Shown here: positions 8,075-17,586 of the stretch, in pieces
How the letters are laid out: every line of letters begins with the position of its first letter
How positions within the stretch are numbered: the first letter of the stretch is position 1
DNA from: an uncultured archaeon
GTDB taxonomy: Archaea; Halobacteriota; Methanosarcinia; Methanosarcinales; Methanoperedenaceae
Reading direction: 5' to 3'
DNA length: 45,991 nucleotides
NCBI GenBank assembly: GCA_902386205.1
Contig: CABMIH010000074.1
Location: forward strand, 1 to 45,991
Translations under genes and position numbers: made by a program
The notes under the pieces: generated by a model
Databases searched by the model: none
Told to the model about the DNA's origin: nothing
What the model saw: the letters and a program-made list of their open reading frames with translations, nothing else

Positions 8075-8905
8075 ATGAAGTCTTATCCAAACATTGGTAT
8101 GATACAGTCTGCGGGAAGAGCTATAATTCTTATATTCATAATAGCGATCATTGTAGGCGGAGTCGCCTGGGCCGCATCGGTGATCATACCTGCAGGTCAT
8201 GTAGGTGTAGTGGATTATTTCGGCCAGGTTCAGGATGAAGAGCTCGGTCCGGGATTTTATGTGATAAATCCACTGAAACATGTTCAAAAGATCAATATAC
8301 AAACACAGGAACAGGAATTCAAAGAGATTAGGGGGACACTTACGCGGGAAGGACTTGAAGTTGTACTCGATGCAAGTATCATCTGGCACATTGAACCTGA
8401 TAAAGCAAGCGATATCTATAAAACCGTAAGAGGATCCTACGGTGAAACGCTTATTATACCTAATTTTATGGGTCTGCTCAGGGAAGAAATCAAGAAATAT
8501 ACGGCAGAGGACATTTATACGGGCAAGAGCACAGAAATCGAGATAGCCGTGGAATCCAGTTTAAAGCAGACATTGGCTACCCGTGGTATCATCGTAGAAA
8601 GGGTGTTATTCAGGGGATTAACATTACCTCCTGATGTAACAAATGCAATCCAGGCAAAAATCAGAGAAAAACAGGCCGTAGAACAGATGAAATTCACAGT
8701 GGAAAAACAAAGATTGGAGGCTGAGAGAGTGATCATCGAAGCAAATGCAACTGCCCAATCCAATTTTATCAAATCCAAATCCATTACCCCGGAGCTGATA
8801 AGCTGGGAGTTCGTCCAGGCCTTGAAAGAAAATAAGAACTTTATTTACGTAACAGGAAGCGGAGGAGTATCAACAATACTTCCCATGCCCCAGAGCGTAA
8901 AGTAG
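8075..8905 (+). CDS. SPFH/prohibitin-family membrane protein
   Basis: A 276-residue Band 7 protein: one N-terminal membrane helix at about residues 14-38, then the SPFH domain (PAGHVGVVDYFGQV...GPGFYVINP, typical of prohibitin/HflK-like proteins), and a helical region with REKQAVEQMKFTVEKQRLEAER at about residues 195-220 that forms the coiled coil. Such proteins build ring or cage assemblies on membranes and control FtsH-like proteases or membrane microdomains. A 72-residue two-helix protein follows 31 bases downstream, which is likely cotranscribed. The usual NfeD partner is not here. The start is preceded by TTCTGGTGGTTCT with GGTGG as ribosome binding site. Confidence 0.85.
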   Translation: MKSYPNIGMIQSAGRAIILIFIIAIIVGGVAWAASVIIPAGHVGVVDYFGQVQDEELGPGFYVINPLKHVQKINIQTQEQEFKEIRGTLTREGLEVVLDASIIWHIEPDKASDIYKTVRGSYGETLIIPNFMGLLREEIKKYTAEDIYTGKSTEIEIAVESSLKQTLATRGIIVERVLFRGLTLPPDVTNAIQAKIREKQAVEQMKFTVEKQRLEAERVIIEANATAQSNFIKSKSITPELISWEFVQALKENKNFIYVTGSGGVSTILPMPQSVK

Positions 8906-8936
8906 GGACGATCCCTGCTTTTCATAAGGTGAGACC

Positions 8937-9155
8937 ATGAGCGGCAAACGATTAAAAGATGCTCTTGCAATACTATCCATCATATTAATAGGAACCGGGA
9001 TCGGATTGATAGTGATCAAACGGGCACGTTCCTGGGAGTTCGGGATAATACTTTTGATCCTGGGAGCAATAATTTTCTATATCCGGTATTTCAGCACAAT
9101 TATGAAAGATGAACCAAAGATAAAAATCATAGATGCGGATTATAAAATAAAATGA
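8937..9155 (+). CDS. Small two-helix membrane protein next to SPFH gene
   Basis: A 72-residue protein with two membrane helices (about residues 10-29 and 33-53) and a charged C-terminal tail of about 18 residues (MKDEPKIKIIDADYKIK). A good ribosome binding site, AAGGTGAG, sits five bases before the ATG. The gene lies 31 bases after the SPFH gene and seven bases before the aminotransferase, so it belongs to this plus-strand operon. It is too short for NfeD and lacks an OB fold; a small membrane partner for the SPFH ring is the natural guess, with no direct evidence. Confidence 0.6.
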   Translation: MSGKRLKDALAILSIILIGTGIGLIVIKRARSWEFGIILLILGAIIFYIRYFSTIMKDEPKIKIIDADYKIK

Positions 9156-9162
9156 TATATCT

Positions 9163-10305
9163 ATGTTCTCCAGCAAAACCACCAGGCTCACCCCCTTCTA
9201 CGTAATGGAACTACTCGAGCGGGCGCAGGAACTGAAACGCGAAGGAAAAAGCATAATCGACCTTGAGATCGGGGAGCCCGATTTCCCTACGGCCCCTCAT
9301 ATATGCGATGCTGCGATTAACGCTTTAAAGGCTGGTGAGACAAAATACACCCACAGCCTTGGTCTCCTTGAACTCCGGGAAGCGATAGCGCAATACTATA
9401 ACCGCAGATTCGCTCTTGAAGTAAGCCCCCGGCAGGTGATCGTCACCTCAGGTACAAGCCCGGCACTGCTACTGCTTTTTATGGGTCTTCTTGACAGGGG
9501 GGACGAGGTTGTGATGTCAAACCCCTATTATGCCTGTTATCCCAATTTTGTGGAATACCTGGGCGGAAAGTCTATATTTGTGCATACATGTGAAGAGGAT
9601 GGTTTTAGTTTAAAGCCGGATACGGTTGCACACACGTTAACCGGAAAAACAAAAGCCATACTGGTAAATTCACCCTGTAACCCAACAGGCCAGGTAATGC
9701 CTCCTGAGACCATGCGCGGGATATCAGAAGCTGCTGGTAAAGTTCCCGTGATCTCGGATGAGATATACCAGGGCCTTATCTATAAAGGAAAAGACCATTC
9801 GGTCCTGGAATTCACAGACAACGCATTTGTCCTGAACGGCTTTTCCAAGCTTTATGCCATGACAGGATGGCGGCTCGGGTACCTGATCGCTCCGCCAGAA
9901 TATATCAGGCCGCTGCAAAAACTCCAGCAGAATTTTTTTATATGCGCCAACAGCTTTGTACAGCATGCCGGTGTTGCGGCGCTTTTGGGACCGCAGGAGC
10001 ATGTCAGGAAAATGGTGTGCATTTATGATGAACGGCGGAAATATATTCTCAAACGGCTCAAAGAAACCGGATTTGGGGTAGGACATGAGCCACAGGGCGC
10101 TTACTACGTTCTTGCAAATGCGCGTGATTTCGGTGAGGATTCACTCCTTCTTAGCAGGCGCATCCTTGAAGACGCAGGTGTGGCAATAACCCCGGGAATC
10201 GATTTCGGGGACGGAGCCCAAGGATATCTTCGCTTTTCATACTCCAACAACCTCGATAATATCAGGGAAGGTATGGACAGGATAGATAAATACCTCAATG
10301 ATTAG
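9163..10305 (+). CDS. Class I PLP-dependent aminotransferase (AspC-like)
   Basis: A 380-residue fold-type I aminotransferase. PLP-binding features are clear: TSGTSPALLLLF at the phosphate cup, NSPCNPTGQV, ISDEIYQGLIY (Asp and Tyr for the pyridine ring), and NGFSKLYAMTGWRLGY with the Schiff-base Lys at residue 229; RFSYSN near the C-terminus supplies the carboxylate-binding Arg. It falls in the archaeal aspartate/aromatic aminotransferase group. With pheA a few kilobases away, transamination of phenylpyruvate is possible, but the substrate cannot be fixed by eye. The start overlaps closely with the preceding small membrane gene (seven-base gap), and the gene converges on the oxidoreductase on the other strand. 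Confidence 0.9.
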   Translation: MFSSKTTRLTPFYVMELLERAQELKREGKSIIDLEIGEPDFPTAPHICDAAINALKAGETKYTHSLGLLELREAIAQYYNRRFALEVSPRQVIVTSGTSPALLLLFMGLLDRGDEVVMSNPYYACYPNFVEYLGGKSIFVHTCEEDGFSLKPDTVAHTLTGKTKAILVNSPCNPTGQVMPPETMRGISEAAGKVPVISDEIYQGLIYKGKDHSVLEFTDNAFVLNGFSKLYAMTGWRLGYLIAPPEYIRPLQKLQQNFFICANSFVQHAGVAALLGPQEHVRKMVCIYDERRKYILKRLKETGFGVGHEPQGAYYVLANARDFGEDSLLLSRRILEDAGVAITPGIDFGDGAQGYLRFSYSNNLDNIREGMDRIDKYLND

Positions 10306-10325
10306 ATGATGTACAGTAAAGTTCC

Positions 10326-11258
10326 TTACTTCACCCCTATTGCTTTTCCCTTCTGGTATGATTCAATGGCCGCCATTGATACGGCCAGGGCATGCCTGCT
10401 GGTTTCACCGTTTGAGATAACGTCATGGCCATTGCTTACAGCTTTGATAAAATGCTCCAATTCGTTCTTCAGGGGTTCCCTGGGTTCGACTTTTGCCGTC
10501 CTGATCCATGCTTCATCGTGCAATTCCACGGTCTGTTTTATATAGTCAAGGTACGCTACGCCTTTTAAACCTATGGCCGTAAGGTTCCTTATCTTATGCG
10601 GCGTCAGCCAGTTCGTCTCTACCATTCCTGAAAGGTTGGTATCGCATCTTAAGAGTATTGATGCATGGTCTTCAAACGAATGTATATCGCTTCCTGCAAT
10701 TGTGTAAACCTCGTTGATCTTCCTTCCGTACAGATACGATATGACATCGATATCATGAACACCAAGGTCCATTATTATACCCACGTCACGTATGCGGGGA
10801 TTGTATGGGCCCACGCGCCGTGAGGATACGGAGACGATTTTCCCGAGCATGCCCGAATCAATGATCTCTTTTAATTTCAGGACAGCAGGGTTGAATCTCT
10901 CAATGTGCCCTACCATCAGCTTTACTTTGGCATCGTGCGCCGCCTTGATCATGATGTCGGCGTTTTCAACCGTATCTGCTATAGGTTTTTCAACCAGCAA
11001 ATGTGTCCCCGATTTGATCGCCTGCAATGCCACTTTTGAATGAAGTGTAGTGGGTACTACTATACTCACTGCATCAAGTTCCTGTTCCAGCAATTTCTCA
11101 GGTTCAAAAAATGGCCTGGTATTGTACGTCTTTGCCAGCGATGTTGCCCTGGCTTTATCAATGTCACATACCCCTACCAGTTCTATGTCCTTCATTTCAC
11201 TGTAAATTCTTAAATGATTCTGGCCCATTGCGCCAGCACCTATCACACCTACTTTCAT
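10326..11258 (-). CDS. Gfo/Idh/MocA-family NAD(P)-dependent oxidoreductase
   Basis: A 310-residue two-domain dehydrogenase: N-terminal Rossmann fold MKVGVIGAGAMGQNHLRIY (GxGxxG at residues 7-12), VVPTTLHSKVALQAI, the conserved catalytic-site motif HLLVEKPIADT (E-K-P), and a C-terminal alpha/beta domain with MDLGVHDIDVISYLYG, where the DxxxHDID His is the likely catalytic residue. The family acts on sugars, inositols and nucleotide sugars; members close to this pattern include UDP-N-acetylglucosamine 3-dehydrogenases. No glycosyltransferases or sugar aminotransferases adjoin it, apart from the convergent class I enzyme, so the substrate stays open. A strong TATA region (GATATATTTAAATAAT) lies about 65-85 bases upstream of the start. 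Confidence 0.88.
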   Translation of the reverse strand: MKVGVIGAGAMGQNHLRIYSEMKDIELVGVCDIDKARATSLAKTYNTRPFFEPEKLLEQELDAVSIVVPTTLHSKVALQAIKSGTHLLVEKPIADTVENADIMIKAAHDAKVKLMVGHIERFNPAVLKLKEIIDSGMLGKIVSVSSRRVGPYNPRIRDVGIIMDLGVHDIDVISYLYGRKINEVYTIAGSDIHSFEDHASILLRCDTNLSGMVETNWLTPHKIRNLTAIGLKGVAYLDYIKQTVELHDEAWIRTAKVEPREPLKNELEHFIKAVSNGHDVISNGETSRHALAVSMAAIESYQKGKAIGVK

Positions 11259-11396
11259 CTGGTCTCTCCATAATTTTTATTTAATTATGATATCACAACA
11301 GACACCATATCACCATCAATACGCTGTCTAATTATTTAAATATATCGAATTATAATATAATATATTTATAATCATCATTATCATAACTTCCTCTGG

Positions 11397-12506
11397 TTAT
11401 ATCATTGATCTTATGACTTCCCACAGGATCAACACTACTATCGCAATTTCAAGTATCATGGTTAACTGCTCGGTAGAAAGTTCCCTTTCAGTAGCATAGA
11501 GATCCTGTAAGGCATCGATCTTATGCTCTACTACTTTTTCAAAGTCCCACACTTTGAGGGTGTTCAGCATCTTCTGGTAGGCCGACTGGTAGTACCAGTC
11601 CTGTGTTATTTTATGGGGATTCAGGAGGTCTTCGATATCATCGAGTATGACAAGCCCTATCTCGCTCACCTTGAGGAGAGACCTTTCAAGTTTTCTTGGC
11701 GCCTGTGTGAGGAAGTAAAACTTTGAAGTGTTCATTTTTTTTATAGCTTCAAAAGCATTTGTGATCTCTGAATCTATCTTCAGGTCGTAAATCTGGAATA
11801 ACAGCAAAAGAGATATCGACAATTCAAGCAATTCCCGAAGGTCCTTGAGGTAATCATCGCAGCCCATGATAAACACACCCTCGGGCGAAGCAAGGAACAG
11901 GTCCTCGTCATAGTAGGAGAGGTCGTTTGCCAGTTTTTCCGTTATTTCTTTGCTGTGCAGCGGGCGGATGGATGTCTCGCCTGACAGGAAACGCGTGAGG
12001 ATAACCCCGTACTGTTCTTTCAGGCTTTTCTGGTCAAGCATGGGGGTAAAATCCTTTATTTTTAAGAGCGTATATTTCTTTGTGAGAGGGTAATACGAAA
12101 CCTTCATGCCGGGATTGAGTTTTTCACGTATCTCGCTTATCCTCTTTCCGGCAAACGACTGGAAATCAAGCCCATCCACGATAATCGTGTTTGAATGAAG
12201 GGAGACCAGTATATCGTTTAACAGTATCCTGTCCCTGATCTCGATCTCGGTCCTGAGGATTGAAACCCCGGCTATGAAAACATCGGTGTATATGTCTGCG
12301 CTGCAGGTTATTTTTTCACTTCCCGCCACGATCACAGCCACACCTTCTGATTGCTCGATCTCTATGGGTTTGTTCCATCTTTCTGCGATCACATCAGAGC
12401 CGATGAATTTTTTTAAATGGCTTTTATCCACATCCCCCCCGTGCCCAAAAGCAACAAGTATGGTGAGCTTGCCGTTTAAAATGGTCAGATCGCCCGATGC
12501 ATCCAT
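11397..12506 (-). CDS. DUF155/RMD1-YagE-like protein with C-terminal helix
   Basis: A 369-residue protein with a mixed alpha/beta N-terminal part, a helical second half and one strongly hydrophobic C-terminal helix (about residues 347-366, beginning after TERELSTEQ). The order - a soluble domain, the helical stretch with DDIEDLLNPHKITQDWYYQ, then a C-terminal EIAIVVLILWEVI anchor - fits the RMD1/YagE (DUF155) family, whose eukaryotic members act in mitochondria and whose prokaryotic role is unknown. I am fairly but not fully sure of this family. The start at 12506 is 26 bases from the centre of a TATATA box, which suggests a leaderless transcript; that box lies inside an inverted repeat that also covers the end of gpmI. 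Confidence 0.6.
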   Translation of the reverse strand: MDASGDLTILNGKLTILVAFGHGGDVDKSHLKKFIGSDVIAERWNKPIEIEQSEGVAVIVAGSEKITCSADIYTDVFIAGVSILRTEIEIRDRILLNDILVSLHSNTIIVDGLDFQSFAGKRISEIREKLNPGMKVSYYPLTKKYTLLKIKDFTPMLDQKSLKEQYGVILTRFLSGETSIRPLHSKEITEKLANDLSYYDEDLFLASPEGVFIMGCDDYLKDLRELLELSISLLLLFQIYDLKIDSEITNAFEAIKKMNTSKFYFLTQAPRKLERSLLKVSEIGLVILDDIEDLLNPHKITQDWYYQSAYQKMLNTLKVWDFEKVVEHKIDALQDLYATERELSTEQLTMILEIAIVVLILWEVIRSMI

Positions 12507-12522
12507 ATAATGGAATACGTTT

Positions 12523-12541
12523 GAGAACTATATAAGTTCTC
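12523..12541. promoter_or_regulatory. Palindromic TATA region between gpmI and DUF155 gene
   Basis: GAGAACT-ATATA-AGTTCTC is a perfect inverted repeat with 7-base arms. It contains the TATA box of the downstream minus-strand gene and overlaps the stop codon of gpmI (12530-12528). As RNA it could also form a hairpin at the end of the gpmI message. Confidence 0.45.
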
Positions 12542-14063
12542 GCGGTATTATTAAAGACCGCCCGGTCATTTCTTCCGGCTTTTCGATATCGAGCAATTCG
12601 AGAATCGTGGGGGCAATGTCTGCCAGTATCCCATCCCGCAACGTGATATCATTTTTACATATAATGAAAGGCACGGGGTTGGATGTATGCGCAGTATGTA
12701 TCCCGCCATCCTCATCCAGCATTTTTTCTGCATTCCCGTGGTCTGCTGTTATTACCAAAACCTCGCCGGTATTATTAATTGCAGAGAATACTCTTCCAAT
12801 GCACCGGTCTATCGCTTCTGTGGCTTTCACGGTTGCTTTGAAAACACCTGTATGCCCGACCATGTCAAGATTGGCGTAATTAAGGATGATAATATCGTAT
12901 TTTCGTGATAGTATGGCTTTGCCCACTTCATCTGTAACGAGAAACGCACTCATCTCAGGTTGAAGGTCATAAGTCGGAATTTTCGGTGAGGGTATAAGAA
13001 GCCTGTCCTCGCCTGGAAAAGGGGTCTCCTCCCCGCCATTGAAAAAGAACGTAACATGGGCATATTTCTCTGTTTCAGCTATCCGAAGCTGCTTTAAATG
13101 ATGTGTTGAAAGGACATCAGACAGAATATTCCTGAGATGTTCAGGCGGGAAGGCGACAGGAACGTTGAAAGTCTCATCGTACTGTGTGAAGCACACAAAA
13201 TGTGTTCGGGGGAACTGTTCTCTCTTGAAATCCCTGAAATTTTCATCTATAAGAGTGCGGGTTATCTCGCGCGCCCTGTCAGAGCGGAAATTGAAGAATA
13301 TCACCGAATCCCTGTCAGAAATGATGCCCGCAGGATTATTATTCTTTAAAATGACTGTCGGAGTGACAAATTCGTCGGTTTCCCCGCGTGAGTAGGCATT
13401 TTCTACCGCAAGAGAAGCATTTTGTGCTGTGACGCCTATACCGCCTGTCATGGCATCATAAGCCTTTTCAACCCTGTCCCATCTCTTGTCCCTGTCCATT
13501 GAGAAATACCTGCCCGATATCGTGGCAAATTCCCCGCATAGTTCTTTCATTTTTTCTTCCGCGTTCTTGATATAGCTAAGCGCACTTTTCGGGGCCACAT
13601 CCCTGCCGTCAAGGAAAGCGTGGACGAATACATTTTTAATACCCTGTTCTTTTGCCAGCCCGAGAAGCGCATAAAGATGGCTGATATGGCTGTGTACCCC
13701 ACCGTCAGAAAGTAAACCCATAAGGTGCAAAGATGAGTTATTGGCCCTGGCATTTTCCATGGCGTCCAGAAGAATTTTATTTTGTTTGAAATCCCCTTCC
13801 CGGATCGATTTTGTTATCCGTGTCAGGTCCTGGTAAACGATCCTTCCTGCCCCGATGTTAAGATGACCGACCTCTGAATTCCCCATCTGGCCGTCTGGAA
13901 GTCCCACAGACTCACCGGACGCGTCGAGAGTGGAGTGAGGATAGCTTGAAAAAATTTTATCAAGGTTGGGTGTTTTCGCGGCTGTTATGGCATTACCTGC
14001 GTTTTTTTCACCCAGCCCGTAACCGTCAAGTATCATCAATAATAGAGGCCTGTTTTTAATCAT
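12528..14063 (-). CDS. gpmI: 2,3-bisphosphoglycerate-independent phosphoglycerate mutase
   Basis: Interconverts 3- and 2-phosphoglycerate in glycolysis and gluconeogenesis through a phosphoserine intermediate, with two Mn ions. The 511-residue protein (ATG at 14063) has bacterial-type iPGM length, unlike the ~400-residue ApgM of most archaea. Motifs: [13 protein letters not shown] (first metal Asp), [14 protein letters not shown] with the catalytic Ser, [40 protein letters not shown] and [11 protein letters not shown], all in the alkaline phosphatase superfamily fold. An upstream in-frame start would add 17 residues that do not resemble the family, so I chose MIKNRP. It is divergent from the MgtC/DUF4010 gene. 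The bacterial form suggests old transfer, known also in Methanosarcina. Confidence 0.95.
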   Translation of the reverse strand: MIKNRPLLLMILDGYGLGEKNAGNAITAAKTPNLDKIFSSYPHSTLDASGESVGLPDGQMGNSEVGHLNIGAGRIVYQDLTRITKSIREGDFKQNKILLDAMENARANNSSLHLMGLLSDGGVHSHISHLYALLGLAKEQGIKNVFVHAFLDGRDVAPKSALSYIKNAEEKMKELCGEFATISGRYFSMDRDKRWDRVEKAYDAMTGGIGVTAQNASLAVENAYSRGETDEFVTPTVILKNNNPAGIISDRDSVIFFNFRSDRAREITRTLIDENFRDFKREQFPRTHFVCFTQYDETFNVPVAFPPEHLRNILSDVLSTHHLKQLRIAETEKYAHVTFFFNGGEETPFPGEDRLLIPSPKIPTYDLQPEMSAFLVTDEVGKAILSRKYDIIILNYANLDMVGHTGVFKATVKATEAIDRCIGRVFSAINNTGEVLVITADHGNAEKMLDEDGGIHTAHTSNPVPFIICKNDITLRDGILADIAPTILELLDIEKPEEMTGRSLIIPRELI

Positions 14064-14149
14064 TTGTGTTGAATACTTTACATAGATGTATGTAGTTATC
14101 GGTTTAGGCAGCAATAAGTATTTACAAAAGTATTGACCTTTTATTATTA

Positions 14150-15451
14150 ATGTTCGACCTCGTACCTCAATTTTCCGGCAATATGAGTATGACCATTGAA
14201 TTTTTCCAAAAATTGGCGCTGGCTACACTCATTGGTATTCTCATCGGCATCGAAAGGGAACACAGGCGCACCGAAGGAATGGAGTTGATAGCCGGGGTCC
14301 GATCGTTTACCATAGCCTGCATCACAGGGATGATATCTTCATACCTGGCAATTATCATAAATCCCGGCGTCTTACTTATTTCCCTTGCCTTTTTTGCCAT
14401 AATTTCAGCAATTTTCGTTTATGTAAAAAATGTTATATTAAATCAGCCGGGGATCACAGGCCCGATAGCCCTTTATTGCACTTTCCTGCTTGGCGTGATT
14501 ATAACATACGATCAATACCTGGTCGCCATAGTGGGGGCTGTCGTCATGACCCTCCTGCTTGCGGAAAAAAGACCACTGCACTCTTTTGCGACAAACCTGG
14601 CAGATGAGGAGATATTGAGTGCCATACGTTTCCTGGCCGTGGTTTTTATACTCTACCCGATAACCCCGGATGAACTGTTCATGGGGGTAATAAACCCGAG
14701 ATGGATCCTTCTTATTGTAATAATCGTGGCTACGATCAGTTTTGCAAGTTTTATAATAATGAAAAAAATGGGAACAAGATACGGCATACCTGTCTCAGGA
14801 TTGCTTGGAGGGCTTGTTAACAGTGAAGCCACAACAGGTGCGCTTGCTGTGATGGCTAAAAAGAAAAGCGTATTTGTCGAGTCAAGTTATATGGGGATAA
14901 TCCTGTCAAACGCTGCAATGCTGATAAGGAACCTGATCATAGCGCTGATAGTAGACCCAAGCGGCAGGGTTCTTTTGCTCATGGCTGCGCCCCAAATGCT
15001 AATCACATCTTTTGCGATCGTTGTTTTAGTAAAATCAAGAAACAATGTGCCAGCCAGCGAGACGATAAAGTTGCAGTCGCCGTTTGCACTTTCTCCGGCT
15101 ATCAAGTTCGCTTTTGGTTTCGCGGGATTGTCCGTTGTTTCAAGGTTCGCCAACATGTGGGCCGGGGCCGCAGGTGTTTATGCCACGGCACTTGGAGGAT
15201 TCGTCAGCAGCGCAGTCGTGACGGCATCGGCAGCAGCACTTGCTGTGAGCGGTAATGTGTCCTACACAACTGCCGCACTTACGGCGGTGCTTGCAAGCAT
15301 AATAAGTACCGGGAATAAGATGATACTTGTGAAATGGGCAGGCCCGCCCGAGCTTGCAAAACTTGTAAATAAAACGTTCACGGGTTTTATTATACTTGGT
15401 ATTATCGTGCTGATAATATGGGGGATTTTATTAAACTACACAATCATGTAA
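14150..15451 (+). CDS. MgtC/SapB-DUF4010 membrane protein
   Basis: A 433-residue integral membrane protein with about 12 helices. The N-terminal third is an MgtC/SapB domain ([20 protein letters not shown] and [16 protein letters not shown], the family signature), and the remainder matches the DUF4010 extension ([39 protein letters not shown]). Proteins with this pairing are widespread in archaea and bacteria and are of unknown function; MgtC itself affects Mg homeostasis and ATP synthase activity in pathogens. The true start may be the ATG 33 bases further in (MSMTIEFF). The gene is single, divergent from gpmI and convergent with rpl12, with only 45 bases to the ribosomal operon. Confidence 0.85.
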   Translation: MFDLVPQFSGNMSMTIEFFQKLALATLIGILIGIEREHRRTEGMELIAGVRSFTIACITGMISSYLAIIINPGVLLISLAFFAIISAIFVYVKNVILNQPGITGPIALYCTFLLGVIITYDQYLVAIVGAVVMTLLLAEKRPLHSFATNLADEEILSAIRFLAVVFILYPITPDELFMGVINPRWILLIVIIVATISFASFIIMKKMGTRYGIPVSGLLGGLVNSEATTGALAVMAKKKSVFVESSYMGIILSNAAMLIRNLIIALIVDPSGRVLLLMAAPQMLITSFAIVVLVKSRNNVPASETIKLQSPFALSPAIKFAFGFAGLSVVSRFANMWAGAAGVYATALGGFVSSAVVTASAAALAVSGNVSYTTAALTAVLASIISTGNKMILVKWAGPPELAKLVNKTFTGFIILGIIVLIIWGILLNYTIM

Positions 15452-15496
15452 AAAAACTATTGAACTGCCAAAAAATAAGAAGAGGAATGCGGGTAC

Positions 15497-15811
15497 TTAC
15501 CCGAACAGTGCGCCGAGCCCTTCCATTCCGCTTTCTTCAGCTTTTTCCTTATCTTTTGGTTTTTCTTCTTTCTTCGGAGCTTCTGCCGCAGCAGGAGCAG
15601 CTGCTGCCGCCGGTGCTGCCGCTGCCGGAGCCGCAAATGCAGCTTTTGAAATTGCTTCTTCGATATTGACGCCTTCAAGAGCTGAGACCAGCGCTTTTGC
15701 TCTTACAGGATCAACTTCACTACCTGCTGCCTTGATAACAGCAGTAATCGCTTCATCTGTCACTTTTTTTCCTGCGCTGTGTAATAACAGCGCTGCATAT
15801 ACATATTCCAT
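15497..15811 (-). CDS. rpl12: Large ribosomal subunit protein P1/L12
   Basis: Archaeal stalk protein that binds P0/L10 in several copies and recruits translation GTPases. The 104-residue protein starts [15 protein letters not shown], has the dimerisation domain to about residue 60, a long Ala/Pro hinge and an acidic tail ending MEGLGALFG, the factor-binding end shared with P0. I chose the ATG at 15811 because AGGTGATC precedes it at normal distance; a GTG nine bases earlier is inside that ribosome binding site. It is the last gene of rpl1-rpl10-rpl12 and is separated from rpl10 by 39 bases holding a strong inverted repeat. Confidence 0.97.
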   Translation of the reverse strand: MEYVYAALLLHSAGKKVTDEAITAVIKAAGSEVDPVRAKALVSALEGVNIEEAISKAAFAAPAAAAPAAAAAPAAAEAPKKEEKPKDKEKAEESGMEGLGALFG

Positions 15812-15828
15812 TTTGATCACCTATTAGT

Positions 15829-15848
15829 CCCCGTATTTAAATGCGGGG
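15829..15848 (-). promoter_or_regulatory. Inverted repeat between rpl10 and rpl12
   Basis: The 20 bases CCCCG-TATTTAAATG-CGGGG form a near-perfect palindrome (one G-U pair) in the 39-base rpl10-rpl12 spacer. As RNA it can fold into a hairpin; as DNA its ATTTAAAT core could act as an internal TATA box about 25 bases before rpl12. Either would help make more L12 than L10, which the stalk needs. Confidence 0.5.
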
Positions 15849-15850
15849 TA

Positions 15851-16879
15851 TTAACCGAACAATGAACCAAGGCCAGCAGCAATATCTGTTTCCTTGTGTT
15901 CTTCTTTCTTTTTCTCCTCTTTAGCTTCCTTTGGTGCCGCAGCCTCAGGCTTCTTTTCTTCCTTTGGCGAAGCCGCAAGCTTCTCTTTTACCTTATCACT
16001 AACGGCATTTGCATCCTTATGGGATACGACACCGGCAAGGGATAACATCTGTGCATTGGCTTTTGCAAGCAACACATCAATGATATCCGGCATTATTATT
16101 TCGGCATTTATTGCAAGATTCCTTGACTGGGACGCCGCTTTTGTAAGCAGGGTACTTATTGTGGCTTTTGCCGGGTATGCCGAGTTGACGGATAAATTAA
16201 ATGCACGCTGGACTGCCAGGGTCAGGTCATTTATATATTTAGATTCATCCACAGACAATAACTTTGATTCATAGACAATGCCTTTTTCATATACTGCCCG
16301 CAGATCGAGTCCCAGTTCAACAGGATGAATTTCCAGGCGCGACAGGATCGCTGCAAGTTTCGCATTTACTACATCGCCTTCTTTAGCTACTATCTTTGTC
16401 TCGCGGATTACAACTTTTCCGCCTTCAATACCTGCCGGGATTCCGGCCCCTGTCAGTTCTCCTACGATTGGCCCTGGCGGGAATGATGTGGGGCCTTTCT
16501 GGACAACAATATCTTTTGGAGCGATACCGCCGGGTTTAATGGGGGCCATCGTCTTTCCTTTTTCCAGAATCTTATAGAGTTTAAAAGGATTCTCGTTCGT
16601 GAATAACAGGGCAGTCTGGTCATCCACATATTTGTCCATCTGTTTTACATTATCAGAGGACCCATCCAGGGCACGGTATATTAGGGAGTTCCTGCACATC
16701 TTAATATTAGCCAGGCCACGCAGGTTCTTTCGCATCACCTGAAGCTGGCTTGATGGAATCCCATGCACGCCGACAATGCCTGTTAAGGAATAGGTCGAAA
16801 TCAGCTTCTTGATTTCCTCAACTTCATCCTTTTTCCATTGCGGGATGTGGATACTGTGATGCTTGACGTCTGCAGCCAT
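15851..16879 (-). CDS. rplP0: Large ribosomal subunit protein P0/L10
   Basis: Base of the ribosomal stalk; binds 23S rRNA and several L12 dimers. The 342-residue archaeal form has the rRNA-binding domain (WKKDEVEEIKKLISTYSLTGIVGVHGIPSSQLQVMRKNLRG), the inserted domain from about residue 110, long helices at about 250-290 for L12 binding, and the Lys/Glu/Ala-rich C-terminus ending TDIAAGLGSLFG, the same GTPase-contacting end as in L12. It starts at the base after the rpl1 stop codon, with AAGGTGA inside rpl1 as ribosome binding site. Length and composition are normal for Methanosarcinales. Confidence 0.97.
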   Translation of the reverse strand: MAADVKHHSIHIPQWKKDEVEEIKKLISTYSLTGIVGVHGIPSSQLQVMRKNLRGLANIKMCRNSLIYRALDGSSDNVKQMDKYVDDQTALLFTNENPFKLYKILEKGKTMAPIKPGGIAPKDIVVQKGPTSFPPGPIVGELTGAGIPAGIEGGKVVIRETKIVAKEGDVVNAKLAAILSRLEIHPVELGLDLRAVYEKGIVYESKLLSVDESKYINDLTLAVQRAFNLSVNSAYPAKATISTLLTKAASQSRNLAINAEIIMPDIIDVLLAKANAQMLSLAGVVSHKDANAVSDKVKEKLAASPKEEKKPEAAAPKEAKEEKKKEEHKETDIAAGLGSLFG

Positions 16880-17521
16880 TCAAATCACCTTCACTGATGG
16901 TCCCATAGTAGTCTTGACATATATCGATTTCACGTTATACAAACCGCGCTCGTACCTGTGCTCTATACGGTTTATCACAGCTTCGAGATTCTCAGATAAT
17001 TTCACGGGATCCATATCTTTTTTTCCGATTGAGATGTGGAAAGTCATCTTGTCTTTGGACCTGACTTTTATGGAGTTCCTGGATTTATTGATTATCTGTA
17101 CTACATCCTTGTCAGGCGTCAGGGGTATGGGCATTTTTCCTCTTGGCCCGAGCACCTGACCCAGGGTCTTTCCGATTACCGGCATGTAAGCGGCTTCGGC
17201 AATGAAAAAATTGACTTCTTCTGCAAGGCTCTTTGCCCTTGTTTTGTCCTCACCAAGAACGCTTATTTCTTCAGGATCGAAAACGTAATCAGCACCTGCG
17301 GCCTTTGCCCTCTGCGCGGTCTCGCCTTTTGTGAATACCGCGATCTTGATAGGTCTTCCAAGGCCGTTTGGCAGGATTATTTCTTCGTCAATCCTGTTCT
17401 GCGGCTGGTTCATATCAAGATTCTTAAGATTGATGGCCAGGTCGATACTTTCTGAGAACTTACGCTCAGGCGATTTCTCAAGCGCCTGTTTTACAGCAGT
17501 TAATATCAGTTCGTGTTCCAA
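16880..17521 (-). CDS. rpl1: Large ribosomal subunit protein L1
   Basis: Binds 23S rRNA at the L1 stalk and, in methanogenic archaea, represses its own operon by binding its mRNA. The 213-residue protein has the two-domain pattern of archaeal L1: FSESIDLAINLKNLDMNQPQNRI at the N-terminus, KIAVFTKGETAQRAKAAGADYV in the inserted domain, LGPRGKMPIPLTPDKDVV and SIKVRSKDKMTFHISIG in the rRNA-binding part. The start is a TTG at 17521; no in-frame ATG fits, and GGGAGGA lies seven bases upstream. It is the first gene of rpl1-rpl10-rpl12. Its leader carries a hairpin next to the ribosome binding site, a candidate autoregulatory site. L11 is not adjacent. Confidence 0.97.
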   Translation of the reverse strand: MEHELILTAVKQALEKSPERKFSESIDLAINLKNLDMNQPQNRIDEEIILPNGLGRPIKIAVFTKGETAQRAKAAGADYVFDPEEISVLGEDKTRAKSLAEEVNFFIAEAAYMPVIGKTLGQVLGPRGKMPIPLTPDKDVVQIINKSRNSIKVRSKDKMTFHISIGKKDMDPVKLSENLEAVINRIEHRYERGLYNVKSIYVKTTMGPSVKVI

Positions 17522-17533
17522 TGAATATTCCTC

Positions 17534-17563
17534 CCGTAGTATTCGACTGTATGTCTCCTACGG
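17534..17563 (-). promoter_or_regulatory. Candidate L1 autoregulatory hairpin in rpl1 leader
   Basis: On the minus strand the leader reads CCGTAG-GA-GAC-ATACA-GTC-GAATA-CTACGG: a 6-bp outer stem, an asymmetric internal loop of 2 and 5 bases, and a 3-bp inner stem. The last two bases of the outer stem belong to the GGGAGGA ribosome binding site. L1 in methanogens is known to bind an mRNA copy of its rRNA site, a stem with an asymmetric internal loop; this fits in shape, not base for base. Confidence 0.5.
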
Positions 17564-17586
17564 ATGATAGGGAGGTGCTACTTTCG

